A stretch of DNA of 14,924 bases from CAZXNF01 sp050741255 (GTDB taxonomy: Bacteria > Pseudomonadota > Gammaproteobacteria > Burkholderiales > SG8-41). The position numbers and the translations under genes are program-made. Positions 13,309-14,924 of the stretch are shown in pieces. Position 1 is the stretch's first letter, and every line of letters starts with the position of its first letter. The notes under the pieces are model-generated. The model saw only the letters and a list, made by a program, of their open reading frames with translations. It was not told the DNA's origin and ran no database searches. The stretch is taken from positions 1 to 14,924 of the forward strand of contig JBOIEQ010000105.1 in the NCBI GenBank assembly GCA_050741255.1, in the 5' to 3' direction.

Positions 13309-14291
13309 AGTCCGTACTGCACAGCATTTCCGGAAGCATGCTGCTCGCCGTGGTCGCGACGGCCGGCCCCGCCGCCGCGGCGCAACCCGCGGCCGAATGG
13401 GCGCCGACGCGGCCGATCCGCTTCATCAGCACCTTCCCGGCCGGCGGCAGCGTGGACTCCGTGGCGCGAGTGCTCGCGCAACGATTGGGCGATGCGCTCG
13501 GCCAGCAGGTGGTGGTGGACAACCGCGGCGGGGCAAGCGGAATGGTCGGCGTGGAACTGACCATCCAGGCGCCGCCCGACGGCCATACCATGGTCATCGC
13601 CGCGAATTCGCTCACGATCTACCGCGTGATCCAGCCCGAACTGCGTTTCGATCCCATGAAGGAACTGGCGCCGGTGTCGCTGGTCGCCTCCGCGCCCCTC
13701 GTGCTGTGCACGCCGCCTTCGCTCCCGGTGGCCAATGGCCGCGAACTGATCGCCTATGTGAAAGCGCGGCCCGGCAAGCTGAATTTCAGTTCCTCCGGCA
13801 ACGGCACCTCCTCGCATCTCGCCGGCGAACTGTTCAAGACCATGGCGGGTCTCGACATGGCGCACATCCCGTACAAGGGCGCCGCGCCCGCGATCACCGA
13901 CCTGATGTCGGGTCAGGTGCAGGTCATGTTCAGCAGCACGTTGTCGATGGTGCCGCTGGTGCAGGGCGGCAAGCTGAGGGGGCTGGGCGTGTCGAGCGCG
14001 AAACGCCTGGCGGTGTTGCCCGACATGCCCGCGGTCGCGGAGTTTCTGCCGGGCTACGAACTGTCGCCGTGGTTCGGCGTGTTCGTGCCGGTGGCGACGC
14101 CCAAACCCATCATTGCGCGACTCAACCGCGAACTCGCGCGTGTCCTGCAGCGCCAGGACGTGCAGGACTTCTACGCGCGGCAGGGCGCGGTGCCCGTCTA
14201 CAACACACCCGAGGAATTCGCGGCGTTTACTGCGAGCGAAGGGACGAAGTGGGGCGCCCTGATCCGCAAAACCGGCGTCAAGCCGGAATAA
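13305..14291 (+). CDS. Bug-family (TTT-type) periplasmic substrate-binding protein, last gene of the array
   Basis: 328 aa. Signal peptide 1-26 with hydrophobic segment 11-20 and cleavage after AAA (24-26). Motifs: TRPIRFISTFPAGGSVDSVAR (35-55, ligand loop AGGSVD), VDNRGGASGMVG (71-82), PDGHT (91-95), SSSGNGTSSHLAGELF and HIPYKGAAPA. The family's usual NRPGAGG reads NRGGASG here. Start: ATG 13305 overlapping the previous stop, with AAGGAG at 13295-13300 (spacing only 4). Coupling to a PLP enzyme gene suggests that uptake and metabolism of one compound are linked. No membrane transporter genes accompany it. A weak GC-rich stem (14301-14321) follows the stop codon without a T run, so the end of the transcript is not clear. 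Confidence 0.92.
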   Translation: MKSVLHSISGSMLLAVVATAGPAAAAQPAAEWAPTRPIRFISTFPAGGSVDSVARVLAQRLGDALGQQVVVDNRGGASGMVGVELTIQAPPDGHTMVIAANSLTIYRVIQPELRFDPMKELAPVSLVASAPLVLCTPPSLPVANGRELIAYVKARPGKLNFSSSGNGTSSHLAGELFKTMAGLDMAHIPYKGAAPAITDLMSGQVQVMFSSTLSMVPLVQGGKLRGLGVSSAKRLAVLPDMPAVAEFLPGYELSPWFGVFVPVATPKPIIARLNRELARVLQRQDVQDFYARQGAVPVYNTPEEFAAFTASEGTKWGALIRKTGVKPE

Positions 14292-14370
14292 GAACGCCGC
14301 CTGCCGCGTGTTGCGGCGCAGGATGGCATTTCCCCGCCACTCCCCCGCAGGGTGGCGACTACCCTCCTGG

Positions 14371-14390
14371 AAAATGACGGATTTGTAATT
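14371..14390 (+). promoter_or_regulatory. Copper-box-like operator upstream of the CzcE-like gene
   Basis: The sequence TGACG-GATTT-GTAAT (14375-14389), flanked by AAA and T, fits the CopR site that I recall from Pseudomonas (CTGACA-N5-GTAAT) except at two positions. It also aligns with the E. coli CusR/PcoR copper box (AAAATGACAA-N2-TTGTCATT), sharing AAAATGAC and TTGT. It stands in AT-rich surroundings 107 bp before the start codon of a CzcE-like gene, a family known to respond to metals. Downstream, TTGGTG (14408-14413) and CGCTAC (14431-14436), 17 bp apart, are possible but poor -35/-10 boxes. The regulator itself is not in the window. Confidence 0.5.
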
Positions 14391-14406
14391 CCCCGGTCAG
14401 TCTCCT

Positions 14407-14468
14407 GTTGGTGCGGCGCGCCAACAATCGCGCTACTACCAATGGGTTTGGTAGGTCACTACGGTGAC
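14407..14468. repeat. Three successive inverted repeats in the CzcE-like gene's leader region
   Basis: (1) GTTGGTGCG-G-CGCGCCAAC, 14407-14425, with one G-T pair. (2) CTACCAA-tgggt-TTGGTAG, 14436-14454, perfect 7-bp arms. (3) GTCAC-tacg-GTGAC, 14455-14468. They fill the space between the copper-box-like site and the ribosome-binding site GAGGAG (14485-14490). They could be operator half-sites or leader hairpins. The remainder of the 205-bp gap (14292-14370) shows only GC-rich stems. Confidence 0.45.
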
Positions 14469-14496
14469 TGTTACCGACATGAATGAGGAGACTTCG

Positions 14497-14865
14497 ATGA
14501 AAACGGGCATTCGACGCGCCGCGCTTGCGGCGGGCGTTGCCGGCGCGCTGCTGGCGTTCGGCGCGGCGGCGCAAGACGGCGGCATGCAGTACGGGACGGC
14601 CCTCGCGGAAAACCTGCCATACGGCATGGCCGGCGATGCCGATATGTACGACCGCGTGATCACGCTGGGGCCGGGGGTGTCGACCATCACCGTCATGCGC
14701 GGCGAAGTCGTCAAGATCGCCACGTCGGGCGGCGGTTTCGTCTGGAACTTCGACACCGACGCCAGCCGCTTCGATCTGGGCAAGATCGCGCCGGGCGGTT
14801 CGGGCAGCGGCAGCAGCACGGTGACTGTGTACGTGCACTCGCAGGTTCCCGGCGGCAACGACTGA
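14497..14865 (+). CDS. CzcE-like periplasmic metal-response protein
   Basis: 122 aa. Signal peptide 1-25 (basic KTGIRR, hydrophobic 8-22, cleavage after AAA at 23-25). The mature part matches the CzcE pattern: QYGTALAEN (31-39), DRVITLGPGVSTITVMRGE (52-70), VVKIATSGGGFVWNFDT (71-87), SRFDLGKIAPG (90-100) and VTVYV (109-113). Known of the family: CzcE of Cupriavidus metallidurans is a small periplasmic copper-binding beta-sandwich protein of a metal-resistance cluster. Here only one histidine (H114) is present; methionines 30, 44, 50 and 68 are the other candidate soft-metal ligands. ATG 14497 is chosen over 14464 because GAGGAG (14485-14490) lies 6 bases upstream and the signal peptide starts here. 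It stands alone, with its own candidate operator and terminator. No efflux genes are seen, though the window ends soon after. Confidence 0.8.
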   Translation: MKTGIRRAALAAGVAGALLAFGAAAQDGGMQYGTALAENLPYGMAGDADMYDRVITLGPGVSTITVMRGEVVKIATSGGGFVWNFDTDASRFDLGKIAPGGSGSGSSTVTVYVHSQVPGGND

Positions 14866-14875
14866 AAGTTAGACG

Positions 14876-14901
14876 GGCTGCGGGACGGCCGTCCCGCAGC
14901 C
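14876..14901 (+). terminator. Perfect 26-bp palindrome, probable terminator
   Basis: GGCTGCGGGACGG followed directly by its exact complement CCGTCCCGCAGCC, 10 bp after the CzcE-like stop codon. As RNA it would make an 11-bp GC-rich stem with a 4-base loop. The following sequence GCGTTGTTGG is only loosely T-rich, so termination may be imperfect. The symmetry would let it act in both directions. Nothing further is identifiable in 14902-14924. Confidence 0.6.
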
Positions 14902-14924
14902 GCGTTGTTGGCGCCACGCGGAGC

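Noticed and set aside
14301..14321. Stem after the last Bug gene as an intrinsic terminator
   Set aside because: The stem is short, bulged and not followed by a T run; it is mentioned only as weak structure.
1..14924. CRISPR arrays, tRNA or rRNA genes, prophage or insertion-sequence genes
   Set aside because: No regularly spaced direct repeats, cloverleaf-like segments, rRNA-like stretches, transposase or integrase motifs were seen in either strand.

Overview
The window is about two-thirds G+C. Its gene content points to a betaproteobacterium of the order Burkholderiales: three periplasmic Bug/tripartite-tricarboxylate (TTT) type solute receptors, a LysR regulator next to a receptor gene, a CzcE-like periplasmic protein, and intergenic hairpin repeats of a style I associate with that group. 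The assignment is inferred from family content, not from a marker gene. I find no rRNA, tRNA, insertion sequence, integrase or CRISPR array.

Layout. Positions 1-261 hold no gene but two hairpin-type intergenic repeats. A Bug receptor gene follows on the minus strand (262-1245). It is divergent from a plus-strand gene for an exported SAM-dependent methyltransferase (1458-2303). That gene converges on a minus-strand LysR gene (2338-3237), with a likely terminator overlapping the lysR 3' end. An AT-rich divergent promoter region (about 3238-3310) separates lysR from a plus-strand array of eight genes (3482-14291): Bug receptor, hyuA, hyuB, class V aminotransferase-like enzyme, DAHP synthase (aroG type), MmgE/PrpD enzyme, threonine-synthase-like PLP enzyme, and another Bug receptor. 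A separate CzcE-like gene (14497-14865) follows, with a copper-box-like operator upstream and a perfect palindrome downstream as a probable terminator.

How the genes may work together. The tight packing (a 25-bp hyuA/hyuB overlap, an ATGA overlap at 13305-13308, gaps of 21-84 bp elsewhere) suggests one or a few transcripts, probably controlled by the divergent LysR protein. Bug receptors capture small organic acids or amides in the periplasm. HyuAB-type enzymes use ATP to open lactam or hydantoin-like rings, or to carboxylate. The class V, MmgE/PrpD and fold-type-II PLP enzymes could then process a resulting amino or carboxylic acid. I know of no described pathway with this combination, and the substrate cannot be read from the sequence. 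The DAHP synthase is the odd member: it is a complete, canonical shikimate-pathway enzyme embedded in what otherwise looks catabolic. A 69-bp imperfect inverted repeat between the first Bug gene of the array and hyuA may set different expression levels for the receptor and the enzymes.
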